From the NCBI GenBank assembly GCA_031259965.1, contig JAIRKT010000010.1, positions 1 through 49,916 on the forward strand: a stretch of 49,916 nucleotides of DNA. The letters run 5' to 3'. This document shows, piece after piece, positions 1 to 10,630 of this stretch. The position numbers and the translations under genes are program-made. The notes beneath the pieces were generated by a model that saw only the letters and a list, made by a program, of their open reading frames with translations, made no database searches and was not told where the DNA came from. The first letter of the stretch is position 1, and each line of letters starts with the position of its first letter. Source of the DNA: Christensenellaceae bacterium (GTDB lineage: Bacteria; Bacillota; Clostridia; Christensenellales; DTU072).

Positions 1-1443
1 CATGGCGGTAGTGATTTATATTTAGGCACTGTGGTTGACAAAGAAAAAGGAATCTTTTACAATCGAAATAAAGGATTTTTCAAGTTTACGATCGAAAATG
101 GGATTGAGTTAATTGCAACAAATGAAGCAGTTTATTACAAATATCTCCTCGACTCGCCTCCAGATATTTCTGAAAAACCAAAAATTATAGATTTTGGTGA
201 TTTTTGGTATTTGGATGAAATGCTCAATTCATCAGGATTGAAAGATATTATTTTAAAAACCATACCTGCTGAAAGTGATACACTTTTAGCACTGATATCT
301 TACAATCTTCTAGACAATAGTGCAAATGTCTATGCTGAAAGATGGTATTACAGATCCTATGCTCAATACGTATATCCAAATGCTCATTTGCAAACTGCAA
401 GAATAAGTGAATTTTTAAAAAGAGTTGGGACGGAGGAGATCATGAGAGATTTTTTTGATTTATACATTCCCTATTTAAAAGCAATGTCAGACGTCTCAGA
501 AAATATTTTAATTGATAGCACATCTCTCGTCAACAATATTAACTTTGAATTTTCAAAACTTGTTAATCATAATGGAGTTATAAAAAAACAGACACGATTA
601 ATATACGTCGTTGAACGCAATACAAGTTTACCTGTATATTTTAGATATGTAGCAGGAAATATAGTTGATGTTGTGACTTTAAGGCTAACAATTAACCAAT
701 TACGGGCACAAAATATGAACGTAAAGCATGGAATATTAGATGCAGAATATTGCTCAGCAAAAAACATCAAATACTTAAATGCAAATGATATTCCATTTAT
801 AATACGAATGCCATATAACGAGCTAGCAAAAAAAATAGTAAACGAACATGGTTCAGATGTTTGTGATGACAAATATAGTCTTTTGTATAATGATAGAATA
901 GTTTACATAAAGAAAGTAAAATTAATGATATTTAGCATTGAATGTTATATCTATATTTGTGTAGATGCAAATAGAATGTATTCAGAGAAAATTAAACATA
1001 TGCAAAAATCTGCACTTAACAAACAAAAACCTGTTGATACGGTCGCAAAAGACAAATTTGGTTATTTTGTTTTTATTTCATCTGAGTCTATGGAAACATC
1101 CGAAGTGATGCCAATGTATTACATGAGGCAGACAATTGAGCAAACAATTGATATATTAAAAAACAATACGACTATTTTACCTTTGGGTAGTCATAGTGAA
1201 GAAGCATTCAGAGGACATTTACTAATAGCATTTATGGCAACCATTGCTTTAATAACTATTAAAAATAAATTGAAAAAAAGAAATAAATTGAAAGATTTAC
1301 CTGCTATAGAATCATTAGCAAACATGCGAGGAATAAAAGCAAGTGTTTATAATGATCAGTTGGTTACGAGTGAACCAGATAAGCATGCAAATTTAATAAT
1401 TAATGAGTTAAAATTAGATGTTCCGTCTAAAATATATTTATAG
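1..1443 (+). mobile_element. IS4/IS1634-like transposase, 5' end outside window (ORF is open from base 1)
   Basis: Frame is open upstream of the listed ATG (HGGSDLYLGTVVDKEKG...). DDE-type features: ILDAEYCSAKNIKYL, IPFIIRMPYNE, C-terminal YYMRQTIEQTIDILKNN. Confidence 0.8.
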
Positions 1444-1586
1444 GTATAGTAAATCACGGGAGATACAGGTTATTTGTTATATTTGATTTTGTGACTGATA
1501 ACATACAGATGTTAACCGTAAATTTCTCAGGCATTACAGATTTAATTGCTCTCCCTTTCTCCAAACATATTGCTCTGACTTGTCTC

Positions 1587-2909
1587 TTAAATTGACAATT
1601 TATAGATCGATAATTCATCATTACTAGCTGCTTGGTTTATAATCAATGCAAATTTTTTGTTGATAAATACTAAACTAAAATTAAAGCTACCTTGAATGTT
1701 TTTCTTAAGTTTAGGAATTAAATTATTGTCATAGAATGTAGTGCAGCTTGTTTCATTATATTCTTTTATTATTAATAGGTATATGTTATCTAAAATGACA
1801 CAATCTAAAATTTCACTCTCTGTTGTTATGGTTGTATCATCTAATGGTGAAATTAAGCCGTCACCATTAATTAGGTAATTAAGTTTTCTGCCATTTAAGT
1901 TTTCTAAATTTACGAGTAATGTTTTAGTTCCTATGAAGGCCTCAATTTTTGTGTAGATGTCTAAAAAATAACACTCCTGATTAACCATTTCATAAAGGCT
2001 TGTATAAATCGTCATTAATGCAGAATTGGAAGTAGTTTCTATACAGATATAACAAAACTCCTTATTTTTTATTGTGGGCATGACAGCTATCAGTTTTTTA
2101 TTCAATATAATGCTACTTGTATATGCGTTTAACTGCTTGTTTAAAAATATTATTTCATAAAAACTATCGTTATTTAAAAATATCACAAAACAATCATTGG
2201 TTTCAATTATATCTACTATTATGCCATCTGGCAAAATCAAACCACTAGTTAAAATACCATTGTTATAAAAGAAAGTTTCGTTTTTACCCCTATTTAGTAT
2301 TAGCAAACAACACTCTGGGTTTGAATAGATTGTTATGCCTGTCGCTTGTAAAAGTGAGGTTGTTGATACTATTTCAAGATCACTGTCTAACTCAAATAGC
2401 ATTGATCCACTGTCTTTTGAGACAGCAACCAAAAGTCCAGTCAAACTAACTTGCGAGGACAAATAACTAGAATCACTATTAACAGACAAACGCGTGAGTT
2501 TTGAAATAGTCCCATCCTCTAAAAGTTTCATAACAACAACAGTTTGATATTCACTATTAAAGTCGCCGCCTGTTGAATAACATGTTGTTATAAGTAAAGT
2601 ACTATTATGAATAGTATGAGTCTTGTTATAGGTTATATTACCTTCTATTTTAATTGTTTGTTCAAATTCGAATTCTGTGCTAGTAGTTGCACTTTTAGGG
2701 AAATTATCGTATAGTGCACTTGTGGCGTTGTTGATTAAATCAGTGTGCGGCACATTTACTTGTTGCTTTTCTATAGGCTCACTATCACCACTAATTGCAT
2801 TATGCATGCTATTTTTAAAGTAACCGTCTTTATTGCTTGCAATTATGGATAATGCAATAATAGTAGTTAACAAAACGATTGCAATAATTTTAGGCATTGA
2901 TTTAGGCAT
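1587..2909 (-). CDS. Membrane-anchored extracytoplasmic protein of unknown function, possibly beta-propeller-like
   Basis: 440 aa ORF with N-terminal TM/signal anchor (IIAIVLLTTIIALSIIA) followed by beta-rich sequence; downstream of murG on the same strand. Confidence 0.7.
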   Translation of the reverse strand: MPKSMPKIIAIVLLTTIIALSIIASNKDGYFKNSMHNAISGDSEPIEKQQVNVPHTDLINNATSALYDNFPKSATTSTEFEFEQTIKIEGNITYNKTHTIHNSTLLITTCYSTGGDFNSEYQTVVVMKLLEDGTISKLTRLSVNSDSSYLSSQVSLTGLLVAVSKDSGSMLFELDSDLEIVSTTSLLQATGITIYSNPECCLLILNRGKNETFFYNNGILTSGLILPDGIIVDIIETNDCFVIFLNNDSFYEIIFLNKQLNAYTSSIILNKKLIAVMPTIKNKEFCYICIETTSNSALMTIYTSLYEMVNQECYFLDIYTKIEAFIGTKTLLVNLENLNGRKLNYLINGDGLISPLDDTTITTESEILDCVILDNIYLLIIKEYNETSCTTFYDNNLIPKLKKNIQGSFNFSLVFINKKFALIINQAASNDELSIYKLSI

Positions 2910-2998
2910 AATTCTCCACTTATTATTGAGATTATACTACATTACCAAACACTTTTTACACAAAAGCAAAATAAGACTATATAAAACAAAAGACGACA

Positions 2999-4006
2999 TC
3001 AAATAATACTGAGTATTTCCTTTACAATATTAGATGCCGCATTAGAAACAATAGCTTTAGGCGGGGATAAAGAGTTAGTTAATTCAATTTCTTTTAACAA
3101 TCTATATGGTGTTAAATCCTTTTGCTCTAAGATTCTAATAATTCCCAATTTTTGATAGCAACGTGCATTTTCTAGTTGATCACCTCTGCTAGGACCAGCC
3201 GGGAGAGGTATACATAAAGTTTTTTTGCCGAGTGCAGCGCACTCTGATAATGCATTGGCTCCACCGCGCGTTATAACGATGTCTGATGCTGCATAAAGGT
3301 CGCATATGTTGTTTACGTATTCGAATTTAAAATACCCTCTCATCTCTATCAGATGGCTGGTTTTACCCGTTATATGAAAAACATTAAATTTGGAAGTTAA
3401 TTGCTTTAATATTGGATAAACTGCATTGTTAATAGCAGTTGAACCAGAACTACCTCCAATAATTAAAACTATAGGTTTATTATCTAAACTATACATGTTT
3501 CGTATGTTTAATGGATTTGCTGTTAAAATTTCATCGCGTACTGGATTTCCCAGATATATTCCTCCTCGAGTTTCAGCAAATGAGGTGAGTACTAGTTTTG
3601 CAAAAGGAGCTGTCAACCTATTTGCAAGGCCTAGTGAATAGTCACTCTCGTGTACTATTAAAGGAATTTTGAGCAGAATAGATGCTATGCAAACTGGGAG
3701 CGATACATAACCACCTTTACTGAAAACAATAGTCACGCATTCAGATTTTAAAATATCTTTAGACTCGGCGATGCCTCTGAGTAAAATTTTTGGAATTTTT
3801 AGATTAGAGAAAAACTTATTACGGTTTAGTTTGACAGAAGAGACAGAATAAAAAGGAATACCAGAGGGTGGCACTAATTTATTTTCAGGTGATGTGTTAC
3901 CTATATAAATAATATTATCGAAATATGGCTTTAGTTTTGGAACAAGTGCTAGGGCTGGCATTATATGACCAGCACTGCCTCCGCCTGTTATTGCTATTAC
4001 ACTCAA
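2999..4006 (-). CDS. murG: UDP-N-acetylglucosamine--N-acetylmuramyl-(pentapeptide) pyrophosphoryl-undecaprenol GlcNAc transferase
   Basis: N-terminal ITGGGSAGHIMPALAL, VFSKGGYVSLPVCIAS, VIGGSSGSTAIN, ITRGGANALSECAALGKKTLCIPLP: typical MurG motifs. Confidence 0.95.
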   Translation of the reverse strand: MSVIAITGGGSAGHIMPALALVPKLKPYFDNIIYIGNTSPENKLVPPSGIPFYSVSSVKLNRNKFFSNLKIPKILLRGIAESKDILKSECVTIVFSKGGYVSLPVCIASILLKIPLIVHESDYSLGLANRLTAPFAKLVLTSFAETRGGIYLGNPVRDEILTANPLNIRNMYSLDNKPIVLIIGGSSGSTAINNAVYPILKQLTSKFNVFHITGKTSHLIEMRGYFKFEYVNNICDLYAASDIVITRGGANALSECAALGKKTLCIPLPAGPSRGDQLENARCYQKLGIIRILEQKDLTPYRLLKEIELTNSLSPPKAIVSNAASNIVKEILSII

Positions 4007-4124
4007 AACAAATTCTCCTATATTTTAATATTAACAAGGTTAGTATGAGAATCCTTGCAGAAATTATCAAGAGTACTGAAATCTCTATGCCTAGCTATTA
4101 TAGCATAACTAGGATCTTGTTATC

Positions 4125-4376
4125 CTATAAAACTATGATTAGGATGCTAGTTAATGATATTGTTAGTATTAATTCTAAACCAAATAACAATAATATTTTT
4201 CTAACTAAGTTTTGCAGGTTTATATACACAATGTTATATAGATCTGCTATACAATAGAGACTAATGAGTCGATGCGCTATGGCATAAAAAGTATTGCGAA
4301 AGTGAGTGAAATCATGAAATCTGTAAATTTTTGATGCACGCAGAGCTTGTACAAGAAGTTGACAGATGAGCATCAA
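4125..4376 (-). CDS. Small hypothetical protein, ATGA-type overlap with murC
   Basis: 83 aa ORF starting at the murC stop; hydrophobic C-terminus. No recognised family; may not be real. Confidence 0.3.
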   Translation of the reverse strand: MMLICQLLVQALRASKIYRFHDFTHFRNTFYAIAHRLISLYCIADLYNIVYINLQNLVRKILLLFGLELILTISLTSILIIVL

Positions 4377-5776
4377 AAGAGGAGTTTTGCGAGCATGTCT
4401 ATATCACCAGCTCCAAGTATAACTAACAAATCATCAGGCCTTAGTAATTCTGATATATGAGAAGCTAGATTTAGTAAATTTGCAAAATAAAAAGTTTTTT
4501 TGCCACTTTCCTTAACATGTTCATATAGTGAAAAAGCGGGCAATCCATCTGATTCGACTTCGCGTGCTGGAAATTCTTTGAAAATATATACCAAATCCGC
4601 GTCTGAAAAGGAAGCAACAAAATCTAATAAAAGGCTCTTAGTGCGAGAGTATGTGTGAGGCTGAAAAACGCAAATTACCCGATCGCGACGCAGTGTTACA
4701 GCTGTTTCTAGAACCGCTCTAATTTCTGTTGGATGATGAGCATAATCGATAAAGACAGATGCGCCATTAGTGGTTTGAATATTTTGAAAGCGACGTTTAA
4801 TTCCAGGGAATGATTCAATCCCTGCTTTTATAATTTCATTTGGAATTCCGAGTGTTTTGCATATAGAAAAACAGGCCAGTGCGTTATATAGGTTGTAATG
4901 GCCCGGAATATTAAGTCTTGCAAAAAGTGTGCTCTCTGAGCTTACTAATCTAGCTGAATAACAAGCGTCGCTGTTCAAAGCTGGATTGCAGACAGAATAG
5001 TCCATGTTTGGAGAATCGCCATATGTTAATATCCTAATTGAGTTTGGAAAACTAGAAATCCCAGTTAAATGCGTTTTGTACAAAAAATATTGTGAATTTG
5101 CATTGATTAAAAGTGTGCCACCATTTTTTATACCAATAATGAATCTATCAAAAGCCTGGTATACTGAATTGATGTCAGGATAGCTATCGGGATGATCAAA
5201 TTCAACATCTAAAAGCAGGACTATGTCAGGTTTTAGATCTAAAAAAGCCCTTTCGTATTCACATGCTTCTGTGAGAAAAAAGGAGTGACCTTTATATAAC
5301 AAGTTTCCTAAATCCCCTTTTAGATGACCGCCTAAATGTGCTGTAAATGTAGTGTTTGCTTGCAACAACACATGAGAGATCATGCCAGTCACTGTGGTTT
5401 TGCCGTGCGTTCCTGCAACCGCTATTGTCTTGTCAAAACCAGTTGATATGAGTGCTAAAAACTTGCTGCGGGTAATGTGTGGGATATTATGGTCTCTAGC
5501 ATATGTTAACTCTAAGTTGTCGTCTTTAATAGCTTGAGTATATACTAGTAAATCAGCAGACCTGACTAATTCAAGGTCATATCCTATTGATATGTGTGCG
5601 CCCCATTGGTTTAAAATTGCAATTTCGTCTGAATAGACTAAGTCTGATCCAGTTATTGTTTTTTGATAAAGAATCATCAGTTTTGCAAGCGAAGACATGC
5701 TAATGCCTCCGATGCCAGTGAAATGAAGTCTTTTTATATCATCTAAATTTAGCATCCATATATTTATATGCAACAA
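4373..5776 (-). CDS. murC: UDP-N-acetylmuramate--L-alanine ligase
   Basis: HFTGIGGISMSSLAKL, AVAGTHGKTTVTGMI, IDYAHHPTEIRAVL, VFQPHTYSRTKSLL. Confidence 0.95.
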   Translation of the reverse strand: MLHINIWMLNLDDIKRLHFTGIGGISMSSLAKLMILYQKTITGSDLVYSDEIAILNQWGAHISIGYDLELVRSADLLVYTQAIKDDNLELTYARDHNIPHITRSKFLALISTGFDKTIAVAGTHGKTTVTGMISHVLLQANTTFTAHLGGHLKGDLGNLLYKGHSFFLTEACEYERAFLDLKPDIVLLLDVEFDHPDSYPDINSVYQAFDRFIIGIKNGGTLLINANSQYFLYKTHLTGISSFPNSIRILTYGDSPNMDYSVCNPALNSDACYSARLVSSESTLFARLNIPGHYNLYNALACFSICKTLGIPNEIIKAGIESFPGIKRRFQNIQTTNGASVFIDYAHHPTEIRAVLETAVTLRRDRVICVFQPHTYSRTKSLLLDFVASFSDADLVYIFKEFPAREVESDGLPAFSLYEHVKESGKKTFYFANLLNLASHISELLRPDDLLVILGAGDIDMLAKLLF

Positions 5777-5839
5777 AATAGCAATAGTTTACAAATGGTC
5801 AGGTGATGGTTAAATTTTGTTAAATTTTGACAAAAAAAA

Positions 5840-6907
5840 TTAGTTATTTCTTGACAAGATATCATCAATGATATTACCTAGAATATCACCATTCATGAGG
5901 GACTTCGCTAAAACCAAAACATTTCTGTGCATTTCATTGTATTGCTCATCGGTTATATTGTTTATAACAGAAGGGAGATCAATTAAAGAATCGACTACGA
6001 TACCGATGTTGTTTTTAAGAACAAAATCCGCCATTGCAGCCTCACTCCAGACAATGATAGGGAGTCCTGCAATTATATATAATGAGGTTTTGTGAGGATT
6101 GTTATAGCGCAAATATTCGCCATACCTGCCAGAGCAAGTAGTACATGAATTGCCATCCCATATAAGTCCAAAGCTCCCTTCTATCTTTTGAATTAATTCC
6201 TCAGGATCGAAACAACCTTTAAACTGTAATTTATCGTTTGTTATCTTATCTTCTTCGAGATACATTCCATATAGATTTAAGGTAAAATCAGTTGAGTTTT
6301 TTCCATATTCGTAGAGAAAACCTGCTTTGATAGAATTTAGATTGCCAGCAAAAACTATACCATCATTTTTTTGTCTTTCACATGTATTAATGTTATCAGT
6401 TAAATAATCAAAGATATTCAAATTGATAATTTCGCTGTTATCTGTCATTGCTAATAATTTTTCTGTCATTTTTGGATTATGAGATATAATGTATTCAGCG
6501 TGTTCAAACACTTCCTTCTCAGCACGTGCGGGATCGTTTCGTATAGATGCAATATCATGCACAACCAAGCAGGCTTTATTGCGACGAATCGCACGAATAA
6601 CAGCTGCATCTGGTATGCGCCTTGGTGGATAAGGATATTGTATAAATATCATATGCCCTTTTAAGGTGCGCAGCTTAAAAGAAACACTAATCCGTTGCAT
6701 TATAGCGAACAACACACCAAAAATGGTTTTTTTGTTTTCAAAGAAGATTGGATTTTGGTTAAATTTTTTCAGGTTGTGTTTTTCGAATATTTTTTCTACA
6801 TCCGCCGTAGCTTTATATCCAGCATGATTTGCCCAATTCTCTTTAGGCATTGATGATAAAAAATAATTCATAATATTCTCCTTATAGCTGCCTGTGTGTT
6901 TATTCAT
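5840..6907 (-). CDS. Glycosyltransferase (galactofuranosyltransferase-like sugar transferase)
   Basis: 355 aa; IFIQYPYPP, LVVHDIASIR, FGLIWDGNS...YLRYNNPHKTSLYIIAGLPIIVWSEAAMADFV, typical of cell-surface glycan transferases of this type. Confidence 0.75.
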   Translation of the reverse strand: MNKHTGSYKENIMNYFLSSMPKENWANHAGYKATADVEKIFEKHNLKKFNQNPIFFENKKTIFGVLFAIMQRISVSFKLRTLKGHMIFIQYPYPPRRIPDAAVIRAIRRNKACLVVHDIASIRNDPARAEKEVFEHAEYIISHNPKMTEKLLAMTDNSEIINLNIFDYLTDNINTCERQKNDGIVFAGNLNSIKAGFLYEYGKNSTDFTLNLYGMYLEEDKITNDKLQFKGCFDPEELIQKIEGSFGLIWDGNSCTTCSGRYGEYLRYNNPHKTSLYIIAGLPIIVWSEAAMADFVLKNNIGIVVDSLIDLPSVINNITDEQYNEMHRNVLVLAKSLMNGDILGNIIDDILSRNN

Positions 6908-7042
6908 GTCAAAATACTATTTGTGATACAGGATGATCGCATATCTTTTAGTACTTTAGTCGAATTAGTTTATAATACATTATTCATTAAAAACTGTCAA
7001 AATTTTTCACATACAAATGTAAAAAACAAAACTTGTCATAAC

Positions 7043-8554
7043 TCAAACAGCTCGTTGTTTTTTAATTAAAAGCCTTGCAATAAGCTTTGCAAAAATGAAT
7101 ATTGTAAGGCAATAATAAACTACATCACGGATTATAAGAGATGATGTTTGACGTGGGAGGGTAGCAATAGCTAGGGTTATTAAAAAAGCCAGGATCGCAT
7201 GGTCAGGATTTCTTCTGATTGTCTGAGAATTTAGTTTGCTAGATATCAAACTAACAAACCAACCTTGTGGTATCATAAACAACCAACCAAGTGCTAGTCC
7301 ACCATTAATATAGGCTTCAGTAATCATATTAAACCCAGGCGCGAATCCATCTAGCTCCGCAACCTCAGCTAGCCATGCTTCGAAGTTAGAGTATGTTTCG
7401 GCAGGATGAACATCCCAGAATCCCATATTTGGGATTATGGATGTAAATGCCCAAAAATATCCACTTCCATATCTGTAAGGATAAATCGACGGCACCAGTT
7501 CAATAGACTTCATTAAAGTGTTTATTTGTTTTCCGAACATAGTAAGCGTTTCAAAAAGAAAATCAACATTTATGAAACTTGTAAATACCGCGGTTATAAC
7601 ATCCTGAATTTGTCTGTTTTTCATTGATCTGATTTTGCCTACTCCTGATACTACAACCAATGCGAAGTATGCGATTATGAACAAAAGAACAAGCCGTCGG
7701 CCTTTGAATTTTTTGACAAAAAAGTGCTCAATTAGTAGTAGTCCCATAGCAATAACCATTGCACTGCTTCGTATGCCTATATATAAGCTAATTAGGATAT
7801 GAATTGCGAAAATTGGGACAAAAAGCAAACGGACATGTTTGTAACACTTAATAGAGATTATATAAATACAAAAAAGGGACGGAATGAAAAAATTATCAAG
7901 CAAGATAAGGATGCGCGGGAGGTTGTTTAATGCACGCAGAAGAGAAAGATCATATCCAGAGGATCTGGCTAGTTGAATGCTGCCAAGCGTCGTTAGAACA
8001 AACGGAAATGAAGATATAATCAAAAAAAACAATGAGGCGATAAAGAAGGATTTATATTTAATTTTAGTTTCAGTGATAGGGACTTCATTTTTTGAAAAAG
8101 AAGCATCATGAGTTCTTAAAATTGCTTTTTTCGTTAGAAAAACTACACCTCCAAAATGAAAAGCACAAATGCAGATTAGCGAGAAATATTCTGAAACAAA
8201 CACATACTCACTCGAGGCCCAATACGAATTAAAAACATCACGCACAGGGTCAACTAGATTAAAGGGATATAGCAGGGCTTGACCATAACAGAAGGCGAAG
8301 AGAAAAAAGGCGAAAAGCATGTAAACAGATATAATGTGTCCAGTGAGTTTTTTCCAGGAAATGAGAAAAATTATCACTAAGACCCAACCAAAAATACCCA
8401 TCACAGAGTAATGTATCTTTTCTAAATATGAATCTTTAAAGAAGAAATAAAACAAAGATACAACAAACACAAAAACAGCTAAAGTAAAAGTAGTGCATCG
8501 CTTATAGAAGGTTATTTTCTCAGAAAAGAGGTTGTAATTAGTTAACAATACCAT
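7043..8554 (-). CDS. Polytopic membrane protein, Wzy-like oligosaccharide repeat-unit polymerase
   Basis: About 10+ hydrophobic segments, long extracytoplasmic loop with YPYRYGSGYFWAFTSIIPN, embedded in glycosyltransferase operon. Confidence 0.7.
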   Translation of the reverse strand: MVLLTNYNLFSEKITFYKRCTTFTLAVFVFVVSLFYFFFKDSYLEKIHYSVMGIFGWVLVIIFLISWKKLTGHIISVYMLFAFFLFAFCYGQALLYPFNLVDPVRDVFNSYWASSEYVFVSEYFSLICICAFHFGGVVFLTKKAILRTHDASFSKNEVPITETKIKYKSFFIASLFFLIISSFPFVLTTLGSIQLARSSGYDLSLLRALNNLPRILILLDNFFIPSLFCIYIISIKCYKHVRLLFVPIFAIHILISLYIGIRSSAMVIAMGLLLIEHFFVKKFKGRRLVLLFIIAYFALVVVSGVGKIRSMKNRQIQDVITAVFTSFINVDFLFETLTMFGKQINTLMKSIELVPSIYPYRYGSGYFWAFTSIIPNMGFWDVHPAETYSNFEAWLAEVAELDGFAPGFNMITEAYINGGLALGWLFMIPQGWFVSLISSKLNSQTIRRNPDHAILAFLITLAIATLPRQTSSLIIRDVVYYCLTIFIFAKLIARLLIKKQRAV

Positions 8555-9659
8555 ACAAATCCTTTAAAACATTTACGTTGGAGGTTGTGTCATAACCTAG
8601 TTCTTTCAATTTGTTTTTCCTCTCATTAGTGTTTGGATATTCACTAAATGATGACATACAGAGACTGGCCCATTTTCCATCAGATTCATCTATTGAGATG
8701 AATTTAATCGTATTAAACAAATCAACTCTTCTATCAATTGAGTCAGATATTAGGCATGGGACGCTGGCTGCTTGTGCTTCAATTAAAGATACTGGGAGTC
8801 CCTCAAAAGTGGAAGGCATAATGAATAGATCCATAACTTTTAGTAATGAGCAAATGTCTTGTCGATTGCCTAAAAACATAACCTTATCATTAATGTTTAA
8901 ACTGGCAACCTTTTGCATGATCCGTTCTTTTAAAATACCATCTCCAATTAGAATAAGGAATGAATTTGATTTAGTTTTTAAAAGTTCATTAAAAACATCA
9001 ATAATTTTAATGTGGTTTTTTGCTTCAACAAATCTTCCTATATGCCCTAAAACAAAAGAATCGGGGGGTAAATTAGTTTTACTTTTCAAGTTAATTTTAT
9101 CAGATTGTGATATGTTTTGTGCAAATTTTTCTACATCTATTGAATTGTTCAGGATTAAGGAGTTGTGTGCGCCACGTTTTCCAAAAAGGGCGAGTGCAGC
9201 GTCATGCCCGCATGCTATTTTTTTTGTTGAATATTTATTCATCAAAAACCGAAAAGCGAAGAAGAGCATTTTATTTAGGTTTGAGTTCTCTATATTTGCA
9301 AACCTTGTATTATGGCTATGCGATATACGAATTGGGACGCCTGTTTTTTTTGCAGCTAGAGCAACACCCCCTCCTAGATAGTCAATGTGGCTGTGAACAA
9401 TATTATAAGGTCCATTATCCTGCATAACCCTTTTTAGGAATTCAAAATTTTTCGAGAATCCGACCTCTTTTATAGGAGAATTATGAAAAACTTTATGTCC
9501 ATTAGATATAACGATTTGCTCGAGTGGAGTTATTTTTGCTCCATTAACAACAAAATCAGTTTGAATTTCAGTAGGATCTAGGTGCTCTATTAAATTTAAG
9601 ATCATGCGTTCTGCGCCTCCAAAACCCAGAGAATCCAGAACCTGCAAAACTTTAATCAC
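8538..9659 (-). CDS. Glycosyltransferase family 4 (GT-B)
   Basis: LQVLDSLGFGGAERMILNL; GHIGRFVEAKNH; MPSTFEGLPVSLIEAQAASVPCLISD. Confidence 0.88.
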   Translation of the reverse strand: MIKVLQVLDSLGFGGAERMILNLIEHLDPTEIQTDFVVNGAKITPLEQIVISNGHKVFHNSPIKEVGFSKNFEFLKRVMQDNGPYNIVHSHIDYLGGGVALAAKKTGVPIRISHSHNTRFANIENSNLNKMLFFAFRFLMNKYSTKKIACGHDAALALFGKRGAHNSLILNNSIDVEKFAQNISQSDKINLKSKTNLPPDSFVLGHIGRFVEAKNHIKIIDVFNELLKTKSNSFLILIGDGILKERIMQKVASLNINDKVMFLGNRQDICSLLKVMDLFIMPSTFEGLPVSLIEAQAASVPCLISDSIDRRVDLFNTIKFISIDESDGKWASLCMSSFSEYPNTNERKNKLKELGYDTTSNVNVLKDLYGIVN

Positions 9660-10630
9660 TTTAAAACCTCTTTAGACTTTATACAATAAGCCCCAATGTA
9701 ATTGTTTTTAATTTTTTTATTACCATCTAATATCCCTTTAAAAGGTGCTAAACTAAGTGTTAGACATGAGTTAACTAAAGCATTAATCCAAACGCCAAAG
9801 ATTAAAAGGCGATATGCTAATTTATTTTTAAAGGTCTTTTTAATATTTTTATCATAGAACCACCTATAAAAACAAATTAGAGAATCACAATATTTCCTAT
9901 GGTTAAACCTGCCAACTTGATTATGGTTGTGTATTATAACAAGTGAATAACATCTAGTAACAATATATTTTTTTGAGATTCTATATGAAAGGTCATAATC
10001 ATCGCCTAGACAGTACGAATATAGTTCATCAGAAAAACTAAATTCTTTAAACAACTCGCTTCTGTAACAACAAGCACCCCCTGACAATTTGTATGTAGCG
10101 ACGATGCGATCTTTCTTGTATTTAGACACAAGCTCTTTGGGTAAGTCATTTCTGTTAACTCTAAACACACCAGTTTTAGTAAGACTTGTTATAAATTTTT
10201 TTAGCCTAGATGGAGTTTTGTTTGTCTTTAGTGCAAAACACATTGCCATAATCTCAGGAAATTTGTCCATTTTCATCATAATGTCAGATAGACTATTATC
10301 CGTTAATACAATGTCATCGTCAAAAATAAAAGTGTATTTTCCAGATGCATATTTGAGGCCTACAATTCTAGCCGCATTTCCGCCGTCAAGTGATGGATCA
10401 TAACAGTAGATAATTGGAATTGTTTTAAAACGGTCATCAAAAACTTTATCCATAGCTGCATCACTTTGATCTACTATTATGACAGCGAAATTACTATATG
10501 AATCCTGTAATGATTGTTTTTCTAATGACTCTAAAAAATCAATGAGCGCTTGAGGTCGATTTTTTGTAGGTATCACAATAGAGAATGCGGCAGTATTGTT
10601 TTCATTAAAATTATACAAGGTGGTTTTCAA
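9656..10630 (-). CDS. Glycosyltransferase family 2 (GT-A)
   Basis: FSIVIPTKNRPQALIDFLESL; DGGNAARIVGLKYASGKYTFIFDDDIVL; GDDYDLSYR. Confidence 0.88.
   Translation of the reverse strand: MKTTLYNFNENNTAAFSIVIPTKNRPQALIDFLESLEKQSLQDSYSNFAVIIVDQSDAAMDKVFDDRFKTIPIIYCYDPSLDGGNAARIVGLKYASGKYTFIFDDDIVLTDNSLSDIMMKMDKFPEIMAMCFALKTNKTPSRLKKFITSLTKTGVFRVNRNDLPKELVSKYKKDRIVATYKLSGGACCYRSELFKEFSFSDELYSYCLGDDYDLSYRISKKYIVTRCYSLVIIHNHNQVGRFNHRKYCDSLICFYRWFYDKNIKKTFKNKLAYRLLIFGVWINALVNSCLTLSLAPFKGILDGNKKIKNNYIGAYCIKSKEVLK

Noticed and set aside
1459-1470. Shared ggagatacag near the transposase 3' end and at about 34740
   Set aside because: Only 10 bp in common; cannot distinguish an IS end from chance.
8611-9381. 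256-aa plus-strand ORF
   Set aside because: Antisense to a clear glycosyltransferase; composition and lack of motifs indicate a shadow ORF.
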